Of a stretch of 64,000 nt of DNA, positions 30,613 to 40,460 are shown piece after piece (the first letter of the stretch is position 1; each line of letters starts with the position of its first letter). Both the position numbers and the translations under genes were made by a program. The stretch is taken from contig AP014719.1 of NCBI GenBank assembly GCA_001549895.1, positions 2,170,001 through 2,234,000 on the forward strand, written 5' to 3'. The notes beneath the pieces are model-generated. The model made no database searches. It saw only the letters and a list, made by a program, of their open reading frames with translations, and was not told the DNA's origin. The stretch is from Arthrobacter sp. Hiyo8. GTDB taxonomy: Bacteria > Actinomycetota > Actinomycetes > Actinomycetales > Micrococcaceae.

Positions 30613-30744
30613 GGCTCCTCTTCGAGTGCACGGTAATGCCCGGCCCGCCCTTCTGCCACAAAGCCGGCAAGGCGGGTGTCCGGGATCCCGTACTTAAGCG
30701 TGCGCCCCACCGAGCGGATCGGAAAGCCAATCAGAACATTAAGG

Positions 30745-30762
30745 TGTCTGGAATACCAGACA
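30745..30762. promoter_or_regulatory. IclR-type operator between regulator and permease
   Basis: TGTCTGGAATACCAGACA has perfect 7-bp arms TGTCTGG/CCAGACA around AATA. It lies in the divergent region, 133 bp from the regulator start and 139 bp from the permease start. Confidence 0.8.
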
Positions 30763-30900
30763 TTTGTGCATGAAACAACCAGTCCACGGCGCAGCGTCTG
30801 AGAACCGAGACAACGATGTCCCGTGAGGCCCATCACAGCATGCTGCGGAATGGTCTGCTGGTTAACAGTCCACCCCTCCCAATGACGAGAAGGTATTCGT

Positions 30901-32376
30901 ATGCAGCAAGCCCCAACAGCCGTCAGGACGCCGGCCGCCAAAGTCGTCGAAGGCGTCGAAGGCGCGGTAACAACCGTTCTCAGCCGCGGCCTCAATGTCC
31001 GCCACATCCGCTTCATGGCGCTCGGTTCGGCCATCGGGACAGGCCTCTTCTACGGTTCGGCGTCCGCGATCCAAAAGGCCGGCCCATCGGTTCTCTTCGC
31101 ATACATGATCGGGGCGCCGCCGTCTTCATGGTGATGCGTGCCCTCGGCGAAATGGCCGTGCGCCACCCCGTCTCAGGCTCGTTCGGCCAGTACGCCAGCC
31201 GCTACCTCGGACCGCTGGCCGGGTTCATCACCGGCTGGACCTACGTCTTCGAAATGGCCATCGTGGCGATCGCGGACGTGACGGCATTCAGTATCTATAT
31301 GGGCTTCTGGTTCCCGCAGGTGGACCGATGGATCTGGGTCCTCGCGATCATCCTCCTCCTCGGAGCCATGAACCTCCTGAGCGTCAAGGTCTTCGGCGAG
31401 CTCGAGTTTTGGTTCTCGCTCATTAAGGTCGTGGCGATCATCGCGATGATTGCGGGCGGCGCTGCGATCATCGTGTTCGGCTTCCAGTCCGGCAACAGCG
31501 GCGTGGCACCGGGCTGGGGAACCTCGTTGACCATGGCGGCCTGTTCCCCAACGGTTTCGAAGGGCTCCTGGCCTCGTTCGCCGTTGTCATGTTTGCCTTT
31601 GGCGGGATCGAAACGATCGGCATCACCGCAGGCGAAGCCGCAGACCCAAGAAGGTCATCCCGCAGGCTGTCAACACCGTCCCCGTGCGTGTGCTGCTGTT
31701 CTACGTCCTGACGCTCGGGGTGCTCATGAGCTTGTTCCCCTGGAATGAAATCGGGAACAACGGCAGCCGTTTGTGCAGATCTTCAGTGGCCTCGGCATCC
31801 CAGCGGCGCCCACATCCTCAATGCCGTTGTCATCACCTCGGCACTGTCAGCCATCAATAGCGACATCTTCGGCGCCGGACGCATCCTCTTCGGGCTTTCC
31901 CAGCAGGGACACGCTCCGAAGAGCTTCGGCAGGATCTCAAGGCATGGTGTTCCTTGGATGACCGTGGTCCTCATGGGCGGCATCCTGCTGGTGGGCGTGG
32001 TGCTCAACGCGGTCATCCCGAGGACGTGTTCCTCGTGATCGCATCCATCGCCACCTTCGCGACAGTGTGGGTATGGGTCATGATCCTCGCCTCGCACGTC
32101 GCCATGAAGCGCGAAATCAAGCGCAAGGGACTTCCGGCGTCGGAATTCGCGTCGCCGTGGTGGCCCGCCGCGTCCGTGGTGACCATCGCCTTCATGGCCC
32201 TGGTGATCGTGATCCTTGGCGTCTTCGAGGACACTCGCGTGGCTCTGTACGTAGGCGCCGTGTGGCTCGGACTGCTGGTGCTGGCCTACAAGCTCTGGGT
32301 CCGCGGCGGCGGGCGCCTGCGCGCCGACCTCGTCGACGAAACAGCCTCGATTCCCATGGTCGCCGAGCGCCCATAG
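30901..32376 (+). CDS. Amino-acid permease (APC/AAT family), probable histidine importer
   Basis: Starts [20 protein letters not shown] with GAGAAGG upstream. [24 protein letters not shown] is the AAT-family first helix. Later segments include [41 protein letters not shown] and FVLVIASI-like helices near 32030. About 12 membrane helices are expected. Breaks lie near 31112, 31535, 31645, 31760, 31805 and 32018. Shared operator motif and adjacency to the IclR regulator and hutUH suggest histidine uptake, an inference. Confidence 0.85.
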
Positions 32377-32454
32377 CGTCTTGAGGAGGACGACGACGGC
32401 GGCGGCGCGCCACGAGCCATCGACCGTCACCGCAGGCCAGCGCTATCATCAGGG

Positions 32455-33089
32455 ATGGTTCCGTTCACCAACCTCCTGGCGTTTGCGCTGGCCGCACTGG
32501 TCCTCATCGCAGTCCCCGGTCCCAGCGTCCTGTTCGTGATTGGGCGTTCCCTCGCCCTTGGCCGCAAAGGCGGGCTCCTGAGCGTGCTCGGAAACGCCCT
32601 CGGCATGGTTCCGCAGATCATTGCCGTGGCGCTGGGGCTCGGCGCGATCCTTGCGCAGTCGATCGTGCTGTTCACCATCATCAAGTTCGGGGGCGCAGCG
32701 TATTTGGTCTACCTCGGGGTGCAGGCGATCCGCCACCGCGGCGGGCGTTCGACGGCGACTGGTCCAGCGCCGGCGCGGTCCATGTGGCGGCTCATCCGCG
32801 AGGGTTTCATCGTCGGTGCGAGCAACCCGAAATCGATCGTGTTTTTCGTGGCTGTGCTGCCGCAGTTCGTGGACTATTCGAGCGGCAGCATTCCGCTTCA
32901 ACTCGCCGAACTCGGAGCTGTTTTCCTGGTGATCGCCCTCATCTCCGACAGCATCTGGGCCCTCGCAGCGGGCACGGCACGCCACTGGTTTGCCCGCTCG
33001 CCGCGGCGGATCTCCACCCTGGGTGCCATGGGGGCGTCATGATGATCGGGCTCGGCGGGACGCTGGCGCTCACAGGCGCCAAGTCTTAG
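32455..33089 (+). CDS. LysE/RhtB-family amino-acid exporter
   Basis: MVPFTNLLAFALAALVLIAV then PGPSVLFVIGRSLALGRKGG is the LysE/RhtB signature. IVLFTIIKFGGAAYLVYLGVQAIR and FIVGASNPKSIVFFVAVLPQFVD also fit. Six membrane helices, about 211 residues. A single break near 33040 displaces the last 20 residues. Substrate unknown; the family exports homoserine, threonine, lysine or arginine. It lies 78 bp after the permease. Confidence 0.88.
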
Positions 33090-33117
33090 GGCCGCAGGAC
33101 GGGGAGCAACCGCGGAC

Positions 33118-33767
33118 TCAGCCGGCGGGAAGCCAATCCACGTGCGAGTCCGAGTCGTAGACCCGGCAAACCCGCACGCTGTCCTGGGCAGGGCCATCAA
33201 CCAGCTTGAGGGTGACCTTCATGAGGATGTCGTACGACGCCAGGCCGGAGGCCGCCGTTGACTGCACCGGGTTCCCGGAGAACGCGATGGAGACCACTGA
33301 AAATGGCCGGGGCACCACCGTTCCGGTCACAATTGAGGAGTGGGCGGCATCGCTTTGCAGCCGGGCGCTGCAGCTGTCCTTGATGCGTTGGATCCCCGCT
33401 GCGTCGAGGCCCTGCTGCACAGGAGCGGGAACCGCGGGAGCCGGAGCCGGCGCAGCTGGCGCCGGCTCGGGGCATCGGGCTTGGCACTCGTCGTCGGAGC
33501 AGGGACCGGGGCTTGACTTGAAGGCGCAGCACTAGCGGAAGCGCTGGCAGAGGCGCCGGCGGCTGATGCTGAAGCGGTGGCACTCGGCGTCGTGGCTGGC
33601 GTCTTGGTGGGACCGGGCGCAGAAGCTGCCGCACTGACGGTGGCCGACGGCGGGGCGCCGGCAATCGAGGTAGATGATGTCTGCGTCGCGTTGAGGGTGA
33701 TCGCCCCTGCCAGCCCGACCGCCACCACACCTGCAACGACCATTCCTGCTTTTGCCGCTCGTCGCAT
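33118..33767 (-). CDS. Membrane-anchored protein with Ala/Ser/Pro/Thr linker
   Basis: MRRAAKAGMVVAGVVAVGLA then GAITLNATQT is an N-terminal membrane segment or signal anchor, preceded by GGAGGGGG. Residues about 35-110 are a low-complexity Ala/Ser/Pro/Thr stretch, likely a cell-wall-spanning linker. After a break near 33465 a folded C-terminal domain follows: LDAAGIQRIKDSCSARLQSD, VSIAFSGNPVQST and CRVYDSDSHVDWLPAG. No family recognised. It is convergent with the LysE gene. Confidence 0.72.
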
Positions 33768-33862
33768 TGTTCCCCCTCCCAGACCTGACGGAACATTTGC
33801 CTTGAGCGTATGGACTGTTCGCCCGGCCTGGCATGCGTAACCCCTACCCGTCTTTTGACCGG

Positions 33863-33910
33863 ACTACTCGGATCACCACTTGCTCGCCCTGGGGTCCTTG
33901 TCCGAGTAGT
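33863..33910. repeat. Inverted repeat in divergent intergenic region
   Basis: ACTACTCGGA (33863-33872) and TCCGAGTAGT (33901-33910) are perfect inverted arms 28 bp apart. They lie between the anchored protein (leftward) and the 34023 gene (rightward). The 255-bp gap holds nothing else I can name. Confidence 0.55.
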
Positions 33911-34022
33911 GGTCCAAGTGACGTGAGTGGCCCGTGGGCCATAACGGGTGCAAGTCACTCATGTGTTGCGTGTGGTCCACGCCTACCGTTGGAAGATCGC
34001 GACTTGCAAAGGAGTGATTCCG

Positions 34023-34307
34023 ATGTTCGATCCTTACTCAAGGCACGCTGCTCGGATGCGCAAGCAGCGCCGCCATGCGCTGGCTTCGCGACTTTGCCAG
34101 ATATTTACCAGGGCAGCCACGCAGGCCAAAAGCACTGCTTCCCCTTTCAAGGTGGGCGACTACGTAGCTGGCGACGACCCCTTCAACGGGTCCCAGGAAG
34201 GGGTGGTGGCCGTCATCAAAGGCCCATCGATTGGCTTGAGAACCGTCGTGCCGAGGGGCGGCACCCTGGTCTACTACGACTACCGCCAATTGAGGAGGCC
34301 CTGGTGA
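34023..34307 (+). CDS. Small basic hypothetical protein
   Basis: 94 residues from ATG 34023 with AAAGGAG upstream. The N-terminus is basic and helical (ARMRKQRRHALASRL). The C-terminal half, SPFKVGDYVAGDDPFNGSQE then GVVAVIKGPSIGLRTVV, resembles a small KOW/SH3-like barrel, and it ends YDYRQLRRPW. Its stop overlaps the next start as GTGA, so it is coupled to a DNA-binding protein. No family known to me. Confidence 0.7.
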   Translation: MFDPYSRHAARMRKQRRHALASRLCQIFTRAATQAKSTASPFKVGDYVAGDDPFNGSQEGVVAVIKGPSIGLRTVVPRGGTLVYYDYRQLRRPW

Positions 34308-34531
34308 ATATGTCCGCCGCCGGCGTTCCAGCCAACCGGTTCATGACGATCGCCGAGGTTGCCGAGGCCCTGCGGGTATCCAGAATGACCGTCTACCGCC
34401 TCGTGAACTCGCACGCCATCCACGCCGTGCGGTTCGGGCGGTCATACCGCGTTCCGGAGTCGGCGGTGGAATCCTACATTGAGCACTCGGCGGTGGACGA
34501 GGCTGAGCCTAAGGCAGCCGGTGAGCCGTAA
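34304..34531 (+). CDS. Excisionase-type helix-turn-helix protein
   Basis: 75 residues. MTIAEVAEALRVSRMTVYRL then VNSHAIHAVRFGRSYRVPES is the MerR-like HTH_17 fold, ending near AVESYIEHS. The GTG start at 34304 has GAGGAGG upstream and overlaps the previous stop. An in-frame ATG at 34310 is a possible alternative. Its 3' end overlaps the convergent LacI gene by 23 bp. No phage genes are near, so a housekeeping regulator is likelier than a true excisionase. Confidence 0.82.
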   Translation: MNMSAAGVPANRFMTIAEVAEALRVSRMTVYRLVNSHAIHAVRFGRSYRVPESAVESYIEHSAVDEAEPKAAGEP

Positions 34532-35597
34532 GGGTATTCGGTCCAACCGAGTCGCGTTCCACTGGCGGGCATTCAAGCTTTACCACAGGGCTGCCCGCCG
34601 GTTCGTCAACGCCGAGCAGCAAGCGCACGCCCGCGGCGCCAAGCTCGTAGTGCGGCAGCGCGACGGTGGACAGCGGCGGCCGCATGTGCGCCGCGATGAC
34701 TTCCTGGTTGTCGAACCCCACCACGGCCATGTCCTCGGGAATGGACAGCCCCCGTTGCTTCAGCCCGTCGTAGAGGCCCATGGCCATACGGTCGTTGTAG
34801 CAGAAGACTGCCGTGACATCGCGTTTGAGGAGCTCCTCGACTGCTCCGTAGCCGCCCTCCTGGTCAGGATACGCGTCGAACACGAGGTGCGGATCGAAGG
34901 CGATTCCAGCAGATTCGAGCGCTTCCCGGTAGCCCTGGAGGCGTCCGTCCTTCGCCGGAGCAGGAATCGTGGCGTTGATGAAGGCGATCCGTCGGTGCCC
35001 CTTGCGCACAAGGATTTCAGTGGCTTCCCGTCCGCCGTGGACTTCGTCCGGGACCACCGCCAGGGCGTCGGAGTCCGGGGAGAAGCAGTTCACCAGCACG
35101 AAGTCAGTCTCTTGCAACGCAGCGGGGATCTTGGTTGGGCGGTGGAACCAGGTGGAGTACAGGATGCCGCGAACCTTGTGCTCGAGCATCATCGAGATGG
35201 CGTCTTTTTCCACGGGCTCGTCGCCCTCGGTGTTGGCGACCAACAGCACGAATCCGTGTTTCCACGCTTCGTCCTGGGCGCCGTGGATGATTTGCCCAGC
35301 GAAGGGGTTGTGGCGATCGCGTCAGCGACGAGTCCGATGAACCGTGAACTGCCGCTCACGAGGTTCTTCGCGAGGGCGTTCGGGCGGTACCCCAGTTCGC
35401 GGATGGTGTCCAGGACGCGTTTGCGGGTCGCGGCGCCGATCCTGGCGTCTTTCTTGTTGTTGATAACGAGGGAAACCGTGGCAACGGAGACTCCAGCCCT
35501 TCCGCTACTTCCCGCATCGTCACCGGATGACTCGCCCTCGGAGTCGATGGATGCGAGGGGTTCACCTCGGGTTCTTTCAAGCTTTTTTCAGACGTCA
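34509..35597 (-). CDS. LacI-family regulator of the fructan-type operon
   Basis: Starts MTSEKSLKEPEVNPSHPSTP. VTMREVAE then, after a break near 35490, VSVATVSLVINNKKDARIG is the LacI helix-turn-helix, followed by LDTIRELGYRPNALAKNL. The periplasmic-binding-like domain has VLVNCFSPDSDALAVVPDE, KGHRRIAFINA and VVGFDNQEVIAAHMRPPLST. A second break lies near 35310. It is the last gene of the GH32-ABC operon, 38 bp after the permease. Two LacI-style CG-centred palindromes lie at the head of that operon. Confidence 0.88.
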
Positions 35598-35635
35598 TTG
35601 GCCCTCCTCCCACAGTCTATCCAGTGGCGGCTTTC

Positions 35636-36555
35636 TCACCCCTTCGTCGCCCCGCTCTCGAGGCCCTGGATCATCGCCTTGTTGAGGACGAGGAACACGA
35701 GCAGCAAAGGAGTGATGGTGATGCAGACAGCGGCGAATGTCGCTGTCCAGTCGACCTTGCCCATTGCTCCGATGTAGTTCTGCAGCCCCAGTGGGATGGT
35801 CTTGAGCCCTTCGGACAGAACGAAGGTGTTCGCGAAGATGAAGTCGTTCCAGATGAAGATGCTGTTCACCAGGATCACTGTCACCACCGTGTTGGTCGAG
35901 AGCGGAAGGGTGATCAGCCGAAGATCCGGTACGGGCCGGCGCCGTCCAACGACGCTGCCTCGTAGGTCTCGCGGGGAATGTACTCAAAGAACGACGAAAA
36001 GAGGTAGATCGACATGGGAAGGGCGAACCCCGCCAGGGGGATGATCATCGATTGGTAGGTGTCCAGCAGGTTCACGGACGAGTAGTCGATGAACAGCGGC
36101 ACAAGCGCGATCTGCACCGGCACGATGATGCCGATCAGGAAGAGGCCCGGACGAATTTGCTGAACCGGAATCCGAGGACCTGCAAGGCATAGGCTGCCAT
36201 CATCCCGAGAAGGACGATCAGGAGGTTAGCGCCCATCGTGACGATGAAACTGTTCAGGATGTTCTGGCCGAGGTTGCCGGTCTGGAACGCACGGACGTAG
36301 TTGTCGAAGCTGATCGAGCTCGGCAGCGCAAAAGGATCACCGGTCGCGAAGTCGTGCTCATTGCGCAGGCTCGTGAGGAACAGCCAGGCGAGGGGGTAGA
36401 CCTGCACCACGACGATGAGGACGATCAGCACCCTCGACAAGCTTCGGAAGGCGTTTGGTTTACGCCGCCGACGTCGGGGCGCCGGCGGCTTGGCGGGCCG
36501 GGTTGTTTGGTGGAGCAGGGATCGGCCGGTTAACCGGGGCTGTTTGCGCGGTCAT
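35636..36555 (-). CDS. Sugar ABC permease, MalG/LacG type
   Basis: Starts MTAQTAPVNRPIPAPPNNPA; a break near 36480 leads into LSRVLIVLIVVVQVYPLAWL. LRNEHDFATGDPFALPSSIS, then GIIVPVQIALVPLFIDYS and the EAA loop ETYEAASLDGAGPYRIF mark CUT1-family permeases. The end VDWTATFAAVCITITPLLLV then FLVLNKAMIQGLESGATKG is typical. Further breaks lie near 36147 and 35922. Its ATG overlaps the stop of the partner permease. Confidence 0.88.
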
Positions 36556-37433
36556 GCGTCAGCCTTTCGTTTGAGCATGAGCAAGATGAATCCGACGGCG
36601 ACGAGGCACTCCACCACGATGAAGACCGAGATGGTGCTGGCGTAGCCGAAGTCGGTGCTGGTGAATGCGGTTTTGTACATGTACGTCGTCAGGAGCTCGG
36701 AGGACTGGCCGGGACCACCGTTGGTCATGAGGTACGGGATATCGAATCCGCGCAGGCCGTAGGTTGTGGCCATGATGGTGGTGGTGATCCACACCGGCCT
36801 GATGTGGGGGAACCTGATCTTGGTGAACAGCTGCCATCTGTTGGCGCCGTCCAGGCGTGCCGCTTCTTCAAGTTCCTGCGGGACGGCGAGCAGCGCCGCG
36901 TAGATGATGAGCATGTACAGTCCCGTGAACCGCCAGCCTTCGGGTGCCGAAACTGCCGCGAGGACAGTATTGACGTCGGAAAGCCAAGGGCGCTCGAGGC
37001 TGCCGAGGCCGATCCAGCCGAGGACTTGGTTGAGGAGACCCACCGGATCGATCGAGTAGATCCGTACGAAAAGGAAGGCGATGGCCACCGTCGAGATCAC
37101 CGCAGGCAGGAGATACAGGGTTTTGACGAGCTCGCGGCCTCTTCGCAGCGAGGTCAGGAGGCTGGCGACGAACAACGCGCCGCCCAATTGGAGGACGAGG
37201 CAGATGGCGAGGTAGCCGAGGGCGTTGAAGAAGGAACGCCAAAACACGCCGTCACCGGTGAGCATGTGCACGTAGTTCGCGAAGCCCACGAACTCCATGT
37301 CACTGATGCCGTTCCAGGAGAAGAAGCTGAGGAATAGCGATTGCAGGATCGGGAACAGCACTGCAACGCCGTAGAGAAGCAGCGGCGGGAGCAGGAAGAC
37401 CAAGACCGAGAGTCGTGATCGATTGGGAAGCAT
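36552..37433 (-). CDS. Sugar ABC permease, MalF/LacF type
   Basis: Intact, 293 residues, six membrane helices. The start is MLPNRSRLSVLVFLLPPLLL, then LFLSFFSWNGISDMEFVGF. The EAA loop reads QELEEAARLDGANRWQLFTK. The nearby IPYLMTNGGPGQSSELLTT motif is typical of CUT1 inner-membrane subunits. An ATPase subunit is absent from the operon; a shared MsiK-type ATPase elsewhere is usual in actinobacteria. Confidence 0.92.
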   Translation of the reverse strand: MLPNRSRLSVLVFLLPPLLLYGVAVLFPILQSLFLSFFSWNGISDMEFVGFANYVHMLTGDGVFWRSFFNALGYLAICLVLQLGGALFVASLLTSLRRGRELVKTLYLLPAVISTVAIAFLFVRIYSIDPVGLLNQVLGWIGLGSLERPWLSDVNTVLAAVSAPEGWRFTGLYMLIIYAALLAVPQELEEAARLDGANRWQLFTKIRFPHIRPVWITTTIMATTYGLRGFDIPYLMTNGGPGQSSELLTTYMYKTAFTSTDFGYASTISVFIVVECLVAVGFILLMLKRKADA

Positions 37434-37478
37434 GGGAGGGCCTTTCGGGTGGGGGGCCTGGGCCCCCACCGCTGCGTC

Positions 37479-38812
37479 TTATTTGAAGAACTTGGGAGCG
37501 TTCTGTGCGATGGTGCTATCCATCGTGCTGGTGAACTCGGCAGGCTTGACGTTGCCCTGGGCCAAGAGCACGAGCTCTTGCTGCAGCCTGCTGTTGGTGG
37601 TCGGATCAAGCTGCGTGTCCCAAGGCATCGCGAGCTTCGATCCGAGATCCTTCGCCTGGTCGATCGCCTTCTTGTACAGCGGCGTGGCGTTGGCTGGAAT
37701 CGTCGTTTGGACATTCGTCGTCGGCGAGAGGGCGCCCGTGGCCGCGTATTCCGAGGGGTACTTGGCGAGGGCGAACTTCAGGAAGTCGCTCACGAGCGGG
37801 TCGAAGGTCTTCGAGTTGACCGCCATGCCGATACCTGAGGTTGCCACGTACTCGTTGGCGGCCGTCGCGGAACTCGGCGTGGCCGGAAGCGTGAAGTAGT
37901 CGACGTCGTTACGCACCGCCGGGTTCAGCTTGTCGGTCGCGAGGCTGGGCAGTTCCCAGGTACCGATGTTGTACATGGCGGCCTTGCCGGAGGTGAAGAG
38001 GTTCTGGGCGTCGGAGTAACCCTGCGAGGAGAAGCCGTCCTGGAAGCAACCTGCCCCTCCGAGCTGGCTTATCCAGTTGACTGTCTTCTGGCCGGTGGCG
38101 TCGCTGAACTTCGCGTCACCCTTCTTGAGCTTCTGTACGAAGTCGGGTCCGGCGTCGCGGAAGGGCTGGTAGGAGACGTAGCGCTCAAGGGGCCACTGGT
38201 CCTGGCCGTCAAGGGCGACGGGCGTGATCCCGGCCTTGCGCAGGGCCGTGCACATCGCGGGGATGTCGTCGAGTGACTTCGGCACTGATACTCCAGCCTG
38301 CTGGAAGAGAGCCTTGTTGTACCAAAAGTACTCGAGCTCGAACTGGAACGGGACCATGTAGAGGGATCCGTCGTCGAAGCGTTGGTAATTCAGTGCGTTC
38401 GTCCGGTAGCTGTCGTAGACACCGAGGTCCTTGAGCAGCTTCTCGGCATCCACCATCTTGCCCTGCTTGGCGAGTTGCTGGGCGAAGGGCGTGGCGTCCG
38501 TGTCGAACAGCTCCGGGAGCTTGTTCGCGGCAGCGAGGGTTTCGTACTTCTGAATGTAGGAGGGCCGGTCAGGGGTGGTGATCAGGTTGAGGGAAAAGCC
38601 GGGATGGGTCTGGGCGTACTCGTCGGCCACCTTTTTCATGACGTTGATGACTGCACCGTCTGCCGGCCGGGACAGCAGCCACGAGATTTGCCGCGGTTTG
38701 ATGTCCCCGGTGGGTTGACGTTGGAGGCGCTGCCGGCGCCTCCACCGCCGCAAGCGGAGAGGGCGAGGGCTGCGGCCGCTGCTACGGCGGCCGTTCTTAT
38801 GAGTTTCTTCAT
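37479..38812 (-). CDS. Extracellular sugar-binding lipoprotein, family 1
   Basis: Signal MKKLIRTAAVAAAAALALSA then CGGGG with lipobox Cys. The mature part has ADGAVINVMKKVADEYAQTH, LPELFDTDATPFAQQLAKQG, FQFELEYFWYNKALFQQAGV and GKAAMYNIGTWELPS, a CUT1-type binding protein. One break near 38705 is repaired by a C. About 444 residues. It lies between GH32 and the two permeases and is likely to bind fructo-oligosaccharides or sucrose-like sugars. Confidence 0.9.
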
Positions 38813-38858
38813 GGGGGAAAATCTCCTTTGATTTGAACGGAGGTCTGGCGCTGGGTAT

Positions 38859-40294
38859 TTAGTTGTCTGTGCGCTTACGTATCTCAAGATCGGTGAGAGT
38901 TGCGGTGCCTTCACCGGCGAATACGCCGATGCGGCCGTCCGGTAGCCCGTAGATCCGGGTACTGAGGGCGACCTGCCGGTCGACGACGGCGACGCAGAGG
39001 TCCCCGTCGACGACAAGTTCGAGGGTGTGCTCTCCGGAGGCCAGCTCGCAGGGGCGTTCCAGCTCGATCTCGAAGGGGACATCCCCCGAGACGTGCCATT
39101 GCGCGTCGCCGCTGATTTCGCGGGGCCATCGGTCGAACACCATGCGGCCGCGCTTCGGTTCCAGGCGGATGATGTAGGACTCGTCTCCGTCCGCGCTTGA
39201 GCGGAGCAGCAGGCCGCATTCGCTGGTATCGGCTTCGATCTGCAAAACCGCCCGGGCGTAGAACTGGCGAGGGAGGACCTCATCGGACACCATGGCGGTG
39301 TACCCGTCTGGAGCATGCAGTACCAGCGGAAAGTCATCCCCCAGGGATACCGGGATGTCGTCCCAGAAGCTCTCGACGAGTTCGTCGGCGAGGGAAAAAG
39401 CGAGGGTGCCGTCGTCGTTCTGGCGGGCCTCGAGGACGGACATCGTGCCCGCCCACTGCCAGGCGCCGTCGTCGTGGTTGCCCTCCTTGCTGGCGACCCA
39501 GCCGAAGAAGAACCGGCGACCGTCCCGCTCGGCCGTCTTCGAGGCATAGAAGGCGCGGCCGTCAACGCTGTCCCGCGGCGGCACGGTCCAAGGCCCATCG
39601 GGACTTTTCGCCATGCGGTAGCGGGTGGTGAAGGACTCGGAGAATTCCGAATAGACCAGGTACCACCAGTCGCCCCAGGCGAAAACGTCCGGGCATTCGT
39701 GCGTGATGTACCGGCGGGGATCCCAGAACGGCTCGGTATGCTCCCAATCCATCAGGTCCGGGGAAACGCATTGGGCGATCAGCCCGCGACGGCGGTCCGG
39801 GCCGTCCGCGTGCCGCGCGGCCAGCAGCATCCGCCACAGGCCGCTGGCCTCGTCCTTGAAAACGAAGGGATCGCGCCAGTCGCCGGATTCATAGCCGGCC
39901 GGGGCGCCGAACGTCAGTTCCGGATGCTTGATCCACGTCAGCATTCCGTCCGTGCTCGTGGCGTGCATGACGAGTTGCAGGGGGGCACCGTCGGAGCCGA
40001 GGTGCCGGGGATTCTGTCCGGTATAGAACAGGTGGTGCATCCCGGACTCGTCGCACACAACACTGCCCGTGTAGGCGTTGAAGTCCGCCTCGCCCTCTCC
40101 GCCATGGTGCAGCGACACTCCATGATCCTCGAATCGCGTGAGGTCCTTGGTGGTCACGAGATTCCAGGACGTTCCCGGCTTCGGTCGTTCCGCACCTCGT
40201 GCAGATAGAAAAGCCAAAACTCCCCGTCTTTCTGGAACGGGATCACGTCTCCGACCCATCCATCGGTGGGTTGGAAGAAGACTGAGTAAGTCAT
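38859..40294 (-). CDS. GH32-family beta-fructosidase-like enzyme
   Basis: The best start is the ATG at 40294: MTYSVFFQPTDGWVGDVIPF then QKDGEFWLFYLHEVRNDRSR. A break near 40175, repaired by one G, joins GTSWNLVTTKDLTRFEDHG. GH32 features are WRDPFVFKDEASGLWRMLLA and the acid/base motif THECPDVFAWGDWWYLVYSE. A C-terminal beta-sandwich ends ATLTDLEIRKRTDN. The usual NDPNG box is not present; an Asp in WVGDVIPF occupies that place. No signal peptide. Substrate is probably a fructan oligomer or sucrose analogue. Confidence 0.82.
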
Positions 40295-40313
40295 CGGCGT
40301 TGATGTCCATTTC

Positions 40314-40376
40314 TGCTAAAGCGTTTGATCACTGCAAGCGTAACCGAGGTCACACTTTTGATCAAGCGTTTAAGCA
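40314..40376 (-). promoter_or_regulatory. Promoter and paired LacI operators of the GH32 operon
   Basis: TGCTAAAGCGTTTGATCA (40314-40331) and, inverted, TGCTTAAACGCTTGATCA (read on the minus strand from 40376 to 40359) are two near-identical CG-centred LacI-type sites. On the minus strand TTGATC (40365-40360) and TACGCT (40342-40337) are separated by 17 bp and look like -35 and -10 boxes. One operator covers the -35, the other lies just downstream of the -10, a classic repression layout. Confidence 0.78.
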
Positions 40377-40460
40377 GATTGGTTTAGCGGACCGATCCCA
40401 GCGGTGCAGGATCGGCTCAGCGCGACGTTAGTCAGCGCACGACGGCGGTGCGGTGCGCCG

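Noticed and set aside
34304..34531. Phage excisionase
   Set aside because: The HTH fold fits, but no integrase, attachment sites or phage genes are near.
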